A stretch of 64,000 bases of DNA from Homalodisca vitripennis. Its lineage: Eukaryota > Arthropoda > Insecta > Hemiptera > Cicadellidae. The stretch lies in assembly GCF_021130785.1 (NCBI RefSeq), contig NC_060215.1:69881501-69945500 (forward strand), written 5' to 3'. The translations under genes were made by a program, and so were the position numbers. The notes beneath the pieces were generated by a model. The model did not search any database. It was not told the DNA's origin and was given only the letters and a program-made list of their open reading frames with translations. This document shows positions 36,851-48,269 of this stretch, in pieces; position 1 is the stretch's first letter; each line of letters begins with the position of its first letter.

Positions 36851-37769
36851 GTCTTAAATTTAACTGCACAATTTAGACATTTTTAGAATATAGATATAAA
36901 TTAAAAGTATATATGAAAAAGTTAAAAAGAAAACACTGTTTCACCATTACTATTCCAAATTAATAGATCCAAAATATTCACTGAAACAAAGCAATCATTA
37001 AACTCTGCACTGTTATCACTGGAGCTACTGATAGGCCATACTTTCTCTCTGAGTGCTGGCCCATTACTGTCCATGATGCAATTTCTTTTGAAGTAGGTTT
37101 TTTAATTTTTTTTTTTTCAGAACAATTTAGTTAGGCGTCTGGAATGATATCACATTATTGCAGGGTCTAGAACAGCATATAGTCTAGTATTTAACTCCAA
37201 TGTTACAAATACCACAAGGGTGTCCACACATGGTGAAGAACAATTCAAATTAACAGTGTTTAGGTATTTCAAGATTTTATTCATCATTAAACATACAGTG
37301 ATGCAATAGATTTCGTCAATAGTAATATAACACAATATACTTTATCATTGTTTGTTGAATTCTGTTTGTAACTACTATATTTAAGTGAAAATTAAAATAA
37401 ATATAGAATAACATAATAAATAGTTACAACACTATATACACTACACTGTAATAGTTTTAACATTAAAAATATAAATTATTAATAGATTTAGAGACATACT
37501 ATATAACCACTATATTTAAGTGAAGACTAAAACAAACATATAACATTATAAATAGTTATAACACTATATAAACTACATATTAATTCTTTAACACTAAAAA
37601 CATAAATTATTAGTAGACTAAAAGACATATATTTACAAATAAATAATTAGACAACAGTTAACAACATAAAAAACAATAAACTAATAAAATTTAAAACAAT
37701 GATCAACAATGAATAGCCTATATACATTACATCAACATTTATAAAAATACATACATTTAATTATCTAAT
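36851..37769. other. AT-rich DNA, probably LINE UTRs
   Basis: Nothing coding was recognised. The right part may be the 3' UTR of the minus-strand LINE fragment starting near 37770. Two related AT-rich stretches (about 37375-37480 and 37500-37620) share ACTATATTTAAGTGAA and AACACTATATA, so a loose direct duplication of about 130 bp is present. Confidence 0.45.
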
Positions 37770-38890
37770 CTGAATTCAGCTTCCAATTCAAAATTAGTAA
37801 AAGATGTCCTTAAATTTACCATAATCAGTAGCTAGATAGTCATCAACCTTGTAGAAAACTTGTTCCTTTAACCATTTTTTCAAGCAATATTTGAATTTAT
37901 TAACAGTGACAGTGTGAGCGGATTGTGGCAATTTGTTAAATAATCTATTTTCATGCAAAATATGCTGTTATTTGTTTTTGTAAGTCTAGCAGGTAGTAAA
38001 TCTAAGGCATAGTTATTTCTTGTGTTATAATTATGTATATCAGATCTAATTTTATATTTATGCAAATTTTCTTTTACGTTTATTAGACAGAAATATATAT
38101 ATAAACGTGGGAGTGTCATTATTTTTAATTCTTTAAAAATGGGAAAGCAAAATTCACGATTGTCCAGCCCTTTTATGATCCGTATAGCATATTTTTGCCA
38201 CTAAAAACTTGTTCCATATAAGTACTATTTCCCCATAAAGTGACACCATATATAATCTGAGAGTGAAAAAAAGCGTAATACGCATTGATCAACATATCAC
38301 TACTAACACACAGTTTAAGTTTTCTTAGTAAATAAGTGATTTTAGATAGCTTTTTGCAAAGGTATTGTATATGTACATCCCATTTCAAACTGCTGTCTAA
38401 GTATAGGCCAAGTAGTTTAATAGACTCTGCCTCAGTTAATTTAGTTAGTGAAAACATAATTGATTCTTTCTTTTTATTATTTATATTTAAATGATTTGTT
38501 TTAAACCAGCTCTCTGCAATATTCATTGATACATTCTGATTTACTTTCAATTTTTCCATGTCTTTTCCATTCCAAACTAAAGTAGTATCGTCTGCGTATA
38601 ATACTGATTTGCATGGTATATTACCTGGAAAATCATTTATTGCAATTAAAAATAGGAATGGTCCCAAGACAGATCCCTGGGGAACACTAGATTTAATTAA
38701 TTGAAAATTAGATCAATCATTATTTTGATATACCATTTGTTTCCTGTCAAACAAGTAGGATGTCATTAAGCCAAGTTCCTTACCCCCCAAACCATAACAT
38801 TGCAATTTTTTCAATAATATTTCATGAGAGACACAATCAAAAGCTTTGGTCAGGTCAATCAGAGTAGCACATGTCAATATTTTATCTTCA
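37770..38890 (-). mobile_element. LINE 3' half: RT palm to C-terminal tail
   Basis: In minus-strand order: LIKSSVPQGSVLGPFLFLIA (about 38690-38640), the active site YADDTTLVW (38600), TNHLNINNKKKESIMFS, IKLLGLYLDSSLKWDVH and INAYYAFFHSQIIYGVTLWGN (38173-38667 open), then [18 protein letters not shown] (37880-38119) and a tail reading WLKEQVFYKVDDYLA near 37830. Upstream, at about 38700-38890, broken frames give LLKKLQCYGLGGKELGLM. The endonuclease and ORF1 are missing. It lies just upstream, in transcript sense, of the 34.3-36.85 kb element. Confidence 0.85.
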
Positions 38891-39176
38891 AAACCTATTT
38901 TCTAGTTTGTGGAATAGAATTGTATTGTAATTTTAATGTAGGAATTTTATACCTAATATTTGAAATTTATTCCAGTAGAGCAAATATAGTAATTGTAATT
39001 CTTGAAGTAGACTACACGTGAGATTAATTACAGGAGATATTACAGGTAACATTTATAATTCTTTGTTGATGATAAAAAAATATGAGTATTATATTTTATT
39101 CAGATGAGATAGTCAACTGTTGTGTCAGATAGCAACAAAAATAGACTCGTCAAAATACACAAGTATTCTTGATTAA

Positions 39177-39506
39177 GTGGCAATCAAGTGCCTTGTCAAT
39201 AGCATGAGTACATGTGTCAACCGTGAAGTTAAAAAAACAAACCAGCGCCTGCTAGAACTTAGTGAAAGGTATAACAATGTCACATTGTTGGAGGCAAGCA
39301 ATGCACAGAGACATTTGCACACACACCAAGTCCTACATCTCAACTACAGAAGAAAGAAGTGGCTAGCAGAAATAATCGTTTCAGCAGTCGCTTCTAAGAA
39401 AAAACCAGACCATCAGGATAGACGAAATGTTGAGCAACCTCCCCCACCAGGCACCGAGTCTCTGACGGGAAACGACTCTCCAGTAATACCAAACATACAT
39501 CCTTAG
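39177..39506 (+). pseudogene. LINE ORF1 C-terminus, SGNH-esterase-like
   Basis: The piece reads NREVKKTNQRLLELSERYNN, then VTLLEASNAQRHLHTHQVLH and LNYRRKKWLAEI. The pattern xN..L..L...Y.NV..L+...H......LHLN..GK..LA is that of the end of the esterase (SGNH) domain in CR1-type ORF1 proteins, with the catalytic His in LHLN. The N-terminal half is missing. The tail is Pro-rich. Confidence 0.6.
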
Positions 39507-39640
39507 AACTCTCAGCAACATCATTTAGTACTTATCATTGTAATGTACAGTCTATTAGGAATAAATTAGATCTAACTAACATTTTTTTAACTAGTCTTAA
39601 TATTAGAACGGATAATTGCCATAACACGAAGAATAAAAAT

Positions 39641-40290
39641 ATGACTGTTTTCTATAGTAATATACAATGCTTGACTAATAAAGTTTATGAACTTGACACA
39701 TATCTTTGTGGTCCTACACGACCTTCAGTAGTGTGTATCACAGAACATTGGCTGAATGAAGGTAATTGTTCATTATATATACCTGAGGGTTACATTATAG
39801 GCAGTATTTACTGTCGTAGTTTCCATAAGCATGGTGGTGCTGCAATCTACATAAATAAGAACCTTGATTTTGAACTAATAAATGTTTCAAATTATTGTGT
39901 TGAACTGCAATTTGAAGTCTGTGCTATTAAGATTTTAAGCTTAAAAACAATTTTATTGTGCTGCTATAGGCCTCCATTTGGAGATGTTAAAATATTTTTC
40001 AATGGACTTGAAAGTGTTCTTAACCTTTTATTAAATTTTAACTCAAAGATTGTTCTCTTTGGTGACCTGAATATTAATCTGAGGGTCAATAACAATGTTG
40101 CTCAACAATTCAGCTTTTTAGTGACATCATTTGGTTGCCACTGTGCTAACTTTAAGGCAACTCGGGTGAAGCATGTCTAGACACTATGGTGACTAACATC
40201 CCTCATGAAAAATGCAAATTAAGTGTTATAGACCTCCCCCTATCCGATCACCATGTGATTTTAGTTGAGTTAGTTTCCTGCGAACAGTCT
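39641..40290 (+). pseudogene. LINE endonuclease domain
   Basis: Open frame 39641-40180 starts TVFYSNIQCLTNKVYEL and carries VVCITEHWL (Glu), GGAAIYINKN, ILLCCYRPP, and KIVLFGDLNINL (Asp/Asn). One frameshift near 40180 is followed by CKLSVIDLPLSDHHVILVEL, the SDH motif. This is the AP-like endonuclease of the 39.1-42.7 kb LINE. Confidence 0.85.
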
Positions 40291-40601
40291 GATGGTGTTG
40301 TACCTGCTTTGGTGACATTTAGAGTTTTTTCACCCAATAGAATCAGCCTACTTAAAGATCATATGAGTACTATTGACTGGTTGCTCCTTCTAAGCGGTCA
40401 GGACGCAACATCCTCGTGGAACTTGTTCTTTGAAGCAATCTTAAACTTAATGGAGATCTATTTTCCATGCAAACTACAGAGGTGCGGGAAGAAGTGGCCT
40501 AAAAAAAAGGAATACTGGTAGTTGGTACTCGCCAGAACTTCATGAACTCAAGAATCATGTAATGGACTCTGCACACTATAGCTAACTGCACTAAATCACC
40601 C

Positions 40602-42485
40602 GTGGACAAGCAGGCTTACATCACTGCAAGAAATAAATATAAATCTGCTATTCGTGATGCCAAGAAATCCACCAATGAACATTTTATTGATACTTCGGGC
40701 AACAAAACTAAAGCTGCATGGCAGGTGGTGAAATCTTTGACTGGATCTTCTTCTTCTCAATCTGTCATCTCACCTTCTCTCGAGGAGTTCACACTTTCTA
40801 CGGGGGCATGGTGGAGGAGCTGCGACAGAAGATTCCCTCTGCAGCAACATCAGCGGATGTGCTCTTGAAGAAAATACTGAGACCTAATGTTTGTTTCAGG
40901 TGGAAGAGGTGTTACTACCGATGAGGTCCTTGGAATTTTGATTAGACTTAAACCATCTAAAAGTAAAGATATCTATTTCATGTCCAATGACTTCATAAAA
41001 TCCGTTGCTGATGTAATTGTCTTTCCCTTGACCGAGTGTATAAGTAGGTGTTTGCTTGAAGGCACTTTTCCTGAACAGCTGAAAATTTATAAAGTTATAC
41101 CTATTTTTAAGGAAAGGAAACAGGGAAGATACAGCTAGCTATAGGCCCATATCTTTTAGTTCCTGTCATAGCTAAGATTGTAGAAGCAGTCATCAAGAAC
41201 CAAATCAGCAGTTACTTTGAGGTCTCACCAGTTACTTGCTCCTACCCAGTTTTGGTTTTAGGCCTGGTATGTCTACGGTTGACGCTGTCGGTGACCTTGT
41301 GGATTCAATTATTGAAGGTTATGAGAAAGGCGAGTTGTCACAAGCTCTTAATGTGCGACTTAAGCAAGGCCTTCGACTGTGTCGACCGTGGTGTCCTTTT
41401 GCAAAAGTTAGAGCATTATGGGGTTACTGGTACTGAATTGAAACTTTTTGAATCTTATTTAAATAACCGCTATAAAACAAATTTGTGTCAATAGTTCTCT
41501 ATCGATGCTGCCCAAGTTCTGTATGGTGTCCCACAGGGTTCAGTTTTGGGGCCCTTTTCTTTTTTTGATAATGGTTAATGACCTTCCTGATAATGTATCG
41601 GCTAGTACACTTATGTTTGCTGATGATGTTACTTTTTTTAAGTCCAATAGCTGTTATCTCAATTTGTGTGGATTACATGACAAATACAGTTCTAAGTGAA
41701 GCAGTTGAGTGGTATGCAGCAAATAAAATTTTTACTGAATGTGGAAAAAAAACTCAAATAATAAACTTTTCTGTAAACAATAGTTTTCTCAATAGTAATA
41801 ATGTAGACTTTGTACAACCTGTTAAATTGTTAGGTTTTTATATTGACCCAAAATTATCTTGGCATTCACATATAGGACATGTTTGTAGTAAACTTTGTAA
41901 AGTAGTGTACCTGATTAGAAGATTAAAAGAAATTGTACCCACCAACTTTTTTAAAAACAATTTTATTATGCTTTTTTTACTCTGTGTTATTGTACAGTAT
42001 TTTGTACTGGGGTAATGGTATAGGTGTATTAAATGTTTTATTGTTTTAAAAGAAGATATTAAGGATATTAACTTTCTCAGGTTCAACTGACCATTGTAGA
42101 CCACTTTTTGTTTTATAGAGAGAATTTTGACTGTGATCAACGTCTTTCGTTTTTGATCACAGTTATGACTGTGATCAACGATCTTTGTATGTTTATGTCA
42201 TGTGAAAAAAATAATTTATTTCAACACTCCCTTGCTACTGATGTACATAACCATTTTACCAGGTCTAGTCACACTATTCGTTTTCCTCACTATAGGCTAA
42301 GCAAAACTATGTCTTCCTACAATGTTATGAGCATAAAGCTTTTTAACAGGCTCCCACCAATTGTTCATCAAATCAGCAGTGCTAGATTTAAGAATGTTAT
42401 GTATAACTGGTTAATAGATAACCCATTTTATGATGTAAAAGAGTTTTTAAATTTCACTTTTAACGAGACAACTTTTAAATTTTAA
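40602..42485 (+). pseudogene. LINE ORF2 linker, RT and C-terminal tail
   Basis: The linker YKSAIRDAKKSTNEHF leads to AAWQVVKSLTG, followed by RT blocks in three frames: [66 protein letters not shown], a [11 protein letters not shown] catalytic block, GVPQGSVLGP and FADDVTFF. The thumb reads VKLLGFYIDPKLSWHSHIGH. The last open segment, 42108-42485, encodes SLATDVHNHFTRSS and a tail NPFYDVKEFLNF. A 14-bp direct duplication with an inverted copy lies at 42129-42180. Confidence 0.85.
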
Positions 42486-42720
42486 GCTAAGTTACCATTT
42501 TAATTTAGTTTTAAGGATCTTTTAACTGTTGACGCTTTGTATGTGCCTTAAACTCATATTTTTATATTTTTGCAATGTAAAACTTACTCTTAATTAATTT
42601 TCTAACTTGTAACCTGTAATTGAAGATTCTATTGTAATTTGGTTATAAATAATGTTGTAATTTGACTCTGCCTATTGCATTACATGTTAAATGGCAATAA
42701 AGAATGTCTATGTCTACAGC

Positions 42721-43929
42721 AGCTGTCTGACACAGGGTCTAAGGTCAATGGTGTAGTTACAGGTGGTCAAGCAGCTGTGTGCTAACACTGTATGATGTTG
42801 AATGTCACTGTTAGATTGTGACTTGGCAGTGGCATTACTGTTTTTGGGTTGTCATAGATAGTAATCCAGAGATTGTATCGTATATTATTTTAGCTCTTGA
42901 TATTTTCTTCTTACGTGATCCAAGGTGAGTGTTGTGCACAAGTAAATAATATTTTGTTGGACTATTATCAATTAAATACACACTTTTCCCTAGGTTCACT
43001 TTACTGTGACTGTAGTCAGTCAGCCATGTTGTTTGTTTTTCTTATTACTTACTATAGTGTACTTAGAGAAGAGTGGTACAACTTGTGTAATCAGTGGCAC
43101 ATCCAGAAATCTTATCTGGAGGGTGTTTGATACACCGGAGGCTAGGGGGTATAGAAAACCCCCTCATACTAGCAGGGGAGTTTTGAGGCCTTCCCCCATG
43201 AAATTTTGAAATACTAGGACGTAAAACCATTAAATATAATACTTTTGAAGTAATAAAAGTAGGGCAAACATCAGGTCAGAGCATATAAAGTTGACAGTAA
43301 TACCGCTCTACTACTAATCACCAGTAGAAGCTTATACAGGGATAATTAAAATCTGTAACAAATACAGTTTATATGAGCTATATTTTAACTAAAACAAAAT
43401 TTAATCATAATATTAACAAAATCGTTTAGTTTAAATCACAAATCATGACCAAAGTTAAATCTTGACTTTTGAATCAAAAAGTACAGATATCCGAGTTTGA
43501 AAGTTGACCACAATCTGACTATAGTGCTAAAATAACAGACATTATATTAAAATCTAGCTGGTTTATTTCTGTGTTTCTACATATCAAACTGTTTACTAAT
43601 AATAACTCCCAGTTTTTATATCAGTAACTGCTTTTTGGCGATTTTCAATCAAACTACAACTTTGAAAATTCATAACTCTGTAACTTGTGATCCGATTAAG
43701 ATCAAATATTTAGGCAAGATAGATACATGTGTACTAAAATTGTAATTGTTCTATTTAAACTTTGAATAATAAGAAAAAAAGTTATTATTAAATTTTCATC
43801 TTAACTTTTATTCTTGATCGTGTGGTCCACAAAATTCGACATTGGTCACATTATGGAGCTAAGTCATTATCTTGAGCGTGTAATTTTGTAAGTCGCCGTA
43901 GCCAGTAAATATCGGTTTTAACGTACAAT
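42721..43929. other. Intergenic DNA, possible non-autonomous repeat
   Basis: A purine-rich patch (about 43100-43200) reads CCGGAGGCTAGGGGGTATAG and GGGGAGTTTTGAGG, of the kind seen in non-autonomous insect repeats. No coding function was recognised. Confidence 0.35.
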
Positions 43930-44360
43930 CGCCACACTGCACAGGGCGGATACATCCTTGGGGTATATTGTCCACATAGTGCCTTTGTGAACGATGTCTT
44001 TGATACCACTCTTCTTGACAAGATTCCTCAAGCAAGTGGTACTATCTATCTAGTTGGAGACCTCAACATTAAGTTCAAGGGAAGAGAAGGCCTTGACAGC
44101 CTTTTTACTACTGACCTAACTAGACTAGACCTTCAACCAACAAGAATTTCCAATACTTATGGATTGACATATTCTGCATCAAGTTTGATCCAATTAGTGT
44201 CAGTGTCAACATACTTTATTTAGGTTTCTCTGATTATACAGGGAAATTCATAACACTGAATATTCTTGCTCAGCTAAAAAACCTGCCAATCACAACTAGA
44301 AGACATCTATATGCAAGGAACCTCTCAACCCTACAGGACTTCAAAGTCAAGCCTTTTATT
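43930..44360 (+). mobile_element. LINE endonuclease fragment
   Basis: Reads GGYILGVYCPHSAFVND, then TIYLVGDLNIKF (Asp-x-Asn), LQPTRISNTYGLT, and after a frameshift VSVNILYLGFSDYTGKF in the SDHT position. The wording is close to the endonuclease of the intron 3 LINE (RITPTSRTSIDCVYTN, SDHTGQL), so it is probably a relative of that family. It is broken off on both sides; a minus-strand LINE follows at 44.5 kb. Confidence 0.75.
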
Positions 44361-44509
44361 GCCGTTGACAATAATACAATTATGTGGCAAATGTCATACT
44401 GAATAAATCTATAATTATTACATTCGTTCACAATACCACATTCAGACATACATTCGTTACATTAATCCATACCACTCACTCGCCAATTCTATCCACCGCC
44501 AAGCCAGTG

Positions 44510-45301
44510 TCAGTCTTCAAGATTGGAGGTCTCCCAACTATAATTAAAAAACTTGTTGATGCTATAGAATGCTTTAGATGCTAAAAAGCGCTTCAGACGA
44601 GTTTTTAATGCCTTGGGCGTTTGTACGTTTTTTATGGAATCAGGCAAACTGTTGATGAAACGGACACCTGCCTGCGAGGTCAGGTGTTCATAAACCACTG
44701 TTCTGTGTCGCCCAGTACGGTAGTTGTCTCTGCCTCTCGTTTCATATTCATGCACGTCACGGCCCCTAGTCAGGGCACATTTTGACTTACAGAATAAAAC
44801 TGCCTCCAAGATATAGAGACATGGCAGAGTCAACAGCTGCAATTTTTTGAAAGCTGGTCTGCACGACTCCCTGAAGTTCATGTTGGCGATTGCTCTGATC
44901 GTTTTCTTTTGAAGCCTGAAAACTCTCAAAATTTGATTGTTTGAACAAGCTCCCCACAAAATCACTCCGTAGGAAAGATGTGGGTAAATCAGGCCGTAAT
45001 ATGCCGCCATCAGCACCTGACTTGGGCAGTATTTGGCTAAAGATCTTAAAACATAAACGCCAGATGCTAATTTTGAACAAACTGAATCAATGTGAACATT
45101 CCATGTTAAACCTCGATCAAGGTATATTCCAAGGAATTTGGAGGAGTAAACTTCTTCTAATGTGGAGTCTCCCAGCATGATAGAAGGCCCACACCCAATA
45201 TCCATTGACCGCAGGGCAAAATTCAGAAAATTAGATTTTGTGGAATTTGTTGTAAGGTTGAGGCTATGAAAGTGTTGGGACACAGTTGTTAAGGACAACA
45301 A
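44510..45301 (-). CDS. LINE ORF2 C-terminal third (RT thumb and tail)
   Basis: This 263-codon open frame starts after the internal deletion. It has [112 protein letters not shown] and the terminal RFLASKAFYSINKFFNYSW. These are the thumb, the QKK-AIR helix and the C-terminal domain of a CR1-like ORF2. On its own it has no catalytic residues, so it is a remnant that happens to be open. Confidence 0.8.
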   Translation of the reverse strand: MLSLTTVSQHFHSLNLTTNSTKSNFLNFALRSMDIGCGPSIMLGDSTLEEVYSSKFLGIYLDRGLTWNVHIDSVCSKLASGVYVLRSLAKYCPSQVLMAAYYGLIYPHLSYGVILWGACSNNQILRVFRLQKKTIRAIANMNFRESCRPAFKKLQLLTLPCLYILEAVLFCKSKCALTRGRDVHEYETRGRDNYRTGRHRTVVYEHLTSQAGVRFINSLPDSIKNVQTPKALKTRLKRFLASKAFYSINKFFNYSWETSNLED

Positions 45302-45947
45302 AAGCTTTTTGTTCCAACTTGAAAGGTGATTTGTAATTTGGACAGTCTGTGTTCTATGGCTTAGAAATGATTAAATCCACAACAGGGGCACACCTCGAAT
45401 GCCATGATATTCAAGTTTGTCAAGAAGTGTATTAAGGTCTACACAGTCGAATGCTTTGGATAAGTCGAGAAACAAACTTATGGTGGGATCCGACACTCTA
45501 ACCCCTCCGCAACCATTTTGACCAGACTCACCACTGCGTCTACCGTCGATTTTCCCGTTCTGAAGCCAAATTGGTCTTTAGAGAGCTGGTTGCTAAGAAA
45601 ACAAAGCATTCTTGTCAAAAATTGTTTTTCAAAAATCTTGCTCACAGTTAGCAAAATACTGACAGGCCGAAAATTGTTAAGTCAGCATGGCTCATCTTGT
45701 CAAGTCAACTAGCATGGGTCATCTTTTTTTTTAAATGGGGTGTACTTTAGCATTTTTCAGGTGGGAGGGGAAAACTCCCGTTTTAAAAGACAGGTTTACT
45801 AATTGAGTCAGAGAGCTCACAATATGCTTGGCACATTTTTTCAAAATTCACATGGACAATAGATTTAGATCAGTTGATTTTTTGGGCGGGAGCTGTTGAA
45901 TAATCTTTTCCAACTCTTTCTCAAGTACAGGTGTCAGTACCATTGAT

Positions 45948-46310
45948 TTACTGGACTACGTCTTCGCGTGTGAGTAACCTGGGGCTCCGACGGTCGAGGA
46001 CCTCGCCCACAAGCATAGACGCAAAAAATCTATTAAACTTAGGGGCGATCCCAGCTTCATCCTGTACCAATGTATCTCCAGTTTTAATTTTGATCTGTTT
46101 GTGAGCTTTATTTTTATAAAAATAAAGCTCACAAACAGTTTTGGAAACATTTTTAGAAGAAAGAATTTTTTTTGAGACATCATATGATTTCGCGGCTTGG
46201 ATAATTTTTCGGTAAATTCTTTTGTAGTTTCGGTAATAAATTTTGAAATTTTCATTTGAATTTGATCTATAAATTTTGGAAAGGAATTTTAGTTTATCTC
46301 TTGAAACCAA
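45948..46310 (-). CDS. LINE ORF2 linker segment
   Basis: The open 120-codon frame encodes a basic, Lys/Asn-rich region (FLSKIYRSNSNENFKIYYRN; RKIIQAAKSYDVSKKI) ending in a FNRFFASMLVGEV block, typical of the stretch between endonuclease and RT in CR1-like LINEs (FNxFFxxI). It contains the perfect palindrome at 46095-46138. No catalytic residue is here. Confidence 0.65.
   Translation of the reverse strand: MVSRDKLKFLSKIYRSNSNENFKIYYRNYKRIYRKIIQAAKSYDVSKKILSSKNVSKTVCELYFYKNKAHKQIKIKTGDTLVQDEAGIAPKFNRFFASMLVGEVLDRRSPRLLTREDVVQ
46095..46138. repeat. 44-bp perfect palindrome
   Basis: Starts CTGTTTGTGAGC and ends GCTCACAAACAG, with the centre TTTTTATAAAAA. Each half is 22 bp and the two halves are exact reverse complements, with no spacer. 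It lies inside the LINE linker reading frame and keeps that frame open. Confidence 0.95.
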
Positions 46311-46399
46311 TATTCCTTTCGTAATTCAAGTATTTCTTGTCTTTTTTTGGTATATTTTAATTGTTTTTGTAGGACAGCATAGATTTAGTTGAAAATTTA

Positions 46400-47775
46400 G
46401 GCAATTATTGAATGCCTGGAACTGCTATTCTACTGTTTGGCTTGAATTTAGAAAATTCCACTGTTCTTTAAAAAGAGAGGTGTTTAGGAGAGCAATGTTG
46501 CTAGGACTTCATTTCACTAAAAAGCTGGGAAAGGGTTTACCAGGAACCTTATCTGGAGAAGTTTATTCAGAATTCTTCGGCACATTTATAGCAGCCCTTA
46601 AAACATTTCCCTTGAAAATCCATTTTTTCATCAAGCTGAAGAAAAGAGAAAGTTATTAATTGCGGCACAAGAGAAGTTCTTCCAAACCAAAAGTCCAGAG
46701 GACAGGTTGGACTTCATTAAAATAAAAAAGAAAGACTATGACAAAGCAAACAGTTTTCAGAAAGATTGCTAAGTCTCGAAATAATAAAAAGCCATTTGGT
46801 AAGTGATCAACAGCGAGCTACCACCCAAAAAACATACCTAGGATATCACATGGCATCTTAACATAAGGTGTAGTATTGTACACAATACTGATCAGACAAC
46901 ACTTTTTTATAAAATTTTCACAGCAACAGCTGAATAAACTTTAAACAATAATGACTCTAACGACCCACAAATCAGTATTAATGTATCTAACCAAACTAAC
47001 AACGTACTGACTACTTTCAACAAATAACAAACCCGACTAGTATGTTCAAAATCTTTTAAGCTTTGAAACTTTCCTCTTCAGAGTAGATGAAGTTATATCA
47101 AGGGTGCTCAAGACATGCAATGTTAAGTTATGCCATCCACGTAGTGACTTAATAAACAAGTTATTGTTTTAGGGATCTTCCCTTCAAAGCAGATGTCAAA
47201 AGTATATCCTTTTTATAAAAAGTGACACTCTTGAGCTATAAAATTTCAGAGCAATATCTCTTCTGTTAAAATTCTCCAAAGTTTTAGAAACAATTTTACT
47301 TAGTAGGATTCTAAATCACCTCTTGATGAACATACTTGTAACTGATAAAACACCATGGTGTTCTGGCTAGAAAATCTACCACTACTGCTCGACTGGTTTA
47401 GTTAAGCATTTAATTGATAATATTGAAATAAAAATACTGCCACTATTATATTTCTCGATCTAAAAAAAGCAGTTGACTGCTTGGATCATCAGTTAGTAAT
47501 GACTAAAATAACTTCACTGGACATTAAGGAGACATCACTGCTATAGTTACAAAGCTACCCTAGTGGACAGGAGCAGGTAATGACAATAAAGCTGACAATT
47601 AATGGATTGACCACAACAACATCCCCACCACTGGTTATGTCTTGAGGTATGTTCCTTGGTTATGTTCTGGGTCCTGTCCTAATTATATTGTTTACCCGTG
47701 ACCTACCTAACTACATCAGCTCATACTGCTACCCAGTCATGTACACTGATGACTGTTTTGATATCCTGTAGCAAA
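46400..47775 (+). mobile_element. Strongly decayed LINE: linker and RT
   Basis: An open frame at 46408-46659 ends in an Ala-Leu-Lys-x-FPLK block like the end of a LINE endonuclease-RT linker. Later, broken frames give KKAIWQVINSEL, GIFPSKQMSKVYPFYKK, FSKVLETILLSRILNHLL, LKKAVDCLDHQLVMTKI, VLGPVLIILFTRDLPNYI and MYTDDC in the YADD position. There are at least ten lesions. It is related in layout to the intron 3 LINE. Confidence 0.7.
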
Positions 47776-47790
47776 TCAACTGAGTATTAG

Positions 47791-47816
47791 TGTGTGTGTG
47801 CATATGCACACACACA
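47791..47816. repeat. (TG)n-(CA)n palindromic microsatellite, 26 bp
   Basis: TGTGTGTGTGCAT joins its exact reverse complement ATGCACACACACA. A further CA-rich run follows at 47939-47970. Confidence 0.9.
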
Positions 47817-48269
47817 GCACATCAGAAATAAGTGAAAGCCTCATCGTACATTTTAATCTTTATTATTATAGTACTGTATTTCAAATAATTTGAAACTTTC
47901 TTAGAAAATGTTCATATAGATATTTATAATACCAAATCACACACACAGCACACAACAACACAACACACACATTAAATTAACTTCTCAGGCTTCACATTTA
48001 TCAAATTTCAAATAATATTTTATCCCTAGAATATTAAAATTATTTTCTTATAATGTATTTATATCTCAAATATACATTTGTCTGCAGATTATAATTTATT
48101 AAAATAAGTATATGGTTCAGATAAAATGCAGTACTAACATTGGCATAAAAGTAACTATAAGTAAAATACTTATAATAATTTTACAACTATAGTTTTAATT
48201 TTAGGACATATATCAAATAAAAATTATGAAGAAGTTATTAAAAAATCTAGCTGTTTTGAGACATAACGT

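Larger units (their letters stand above)
39130..42720 (+). mobile_element. 5'-truncated CR1-like LINE with esterase-type ORF1 tail
   Basis: Plus-strand, in order: ORF1 C-terminal piece (39177-39506), endonuclease (39641-40290), linker (40602-40810), RT (40887-41700), thumb (41820-41980), C-terminal tail (42108-42485) and a 3' UTR with AATAAA at 42695-42700 just before the end. At least seven frameshifts or stops break ORF2. RT motifs seen are [65 protein letters not shown] and FADDVTFF. A full element was truncated within ORF1. Confidence 0.88.
44500..46330 (-). mobile_element. CR1-like LINE, minus strand, RT centre deleted
   Basis: In transcript order: endonuclease-RT linker (46310-45948), a degraded RT N-terminal half (about 45900-45310, including DAVVSLVKMVAEGLE and [20 protein letters not shown] in mixed frames), then the 263-codon frame 45301-44510. 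The join near 45300 passes from SFLSHRTQTVQITNHLSSW to LLSLTTVSQHFHSLNL, so the PQG and YADD blocks are missing. The same family as the 13.5-15.0 kb copy, which keeps those blocks. Confidence 0.85.
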
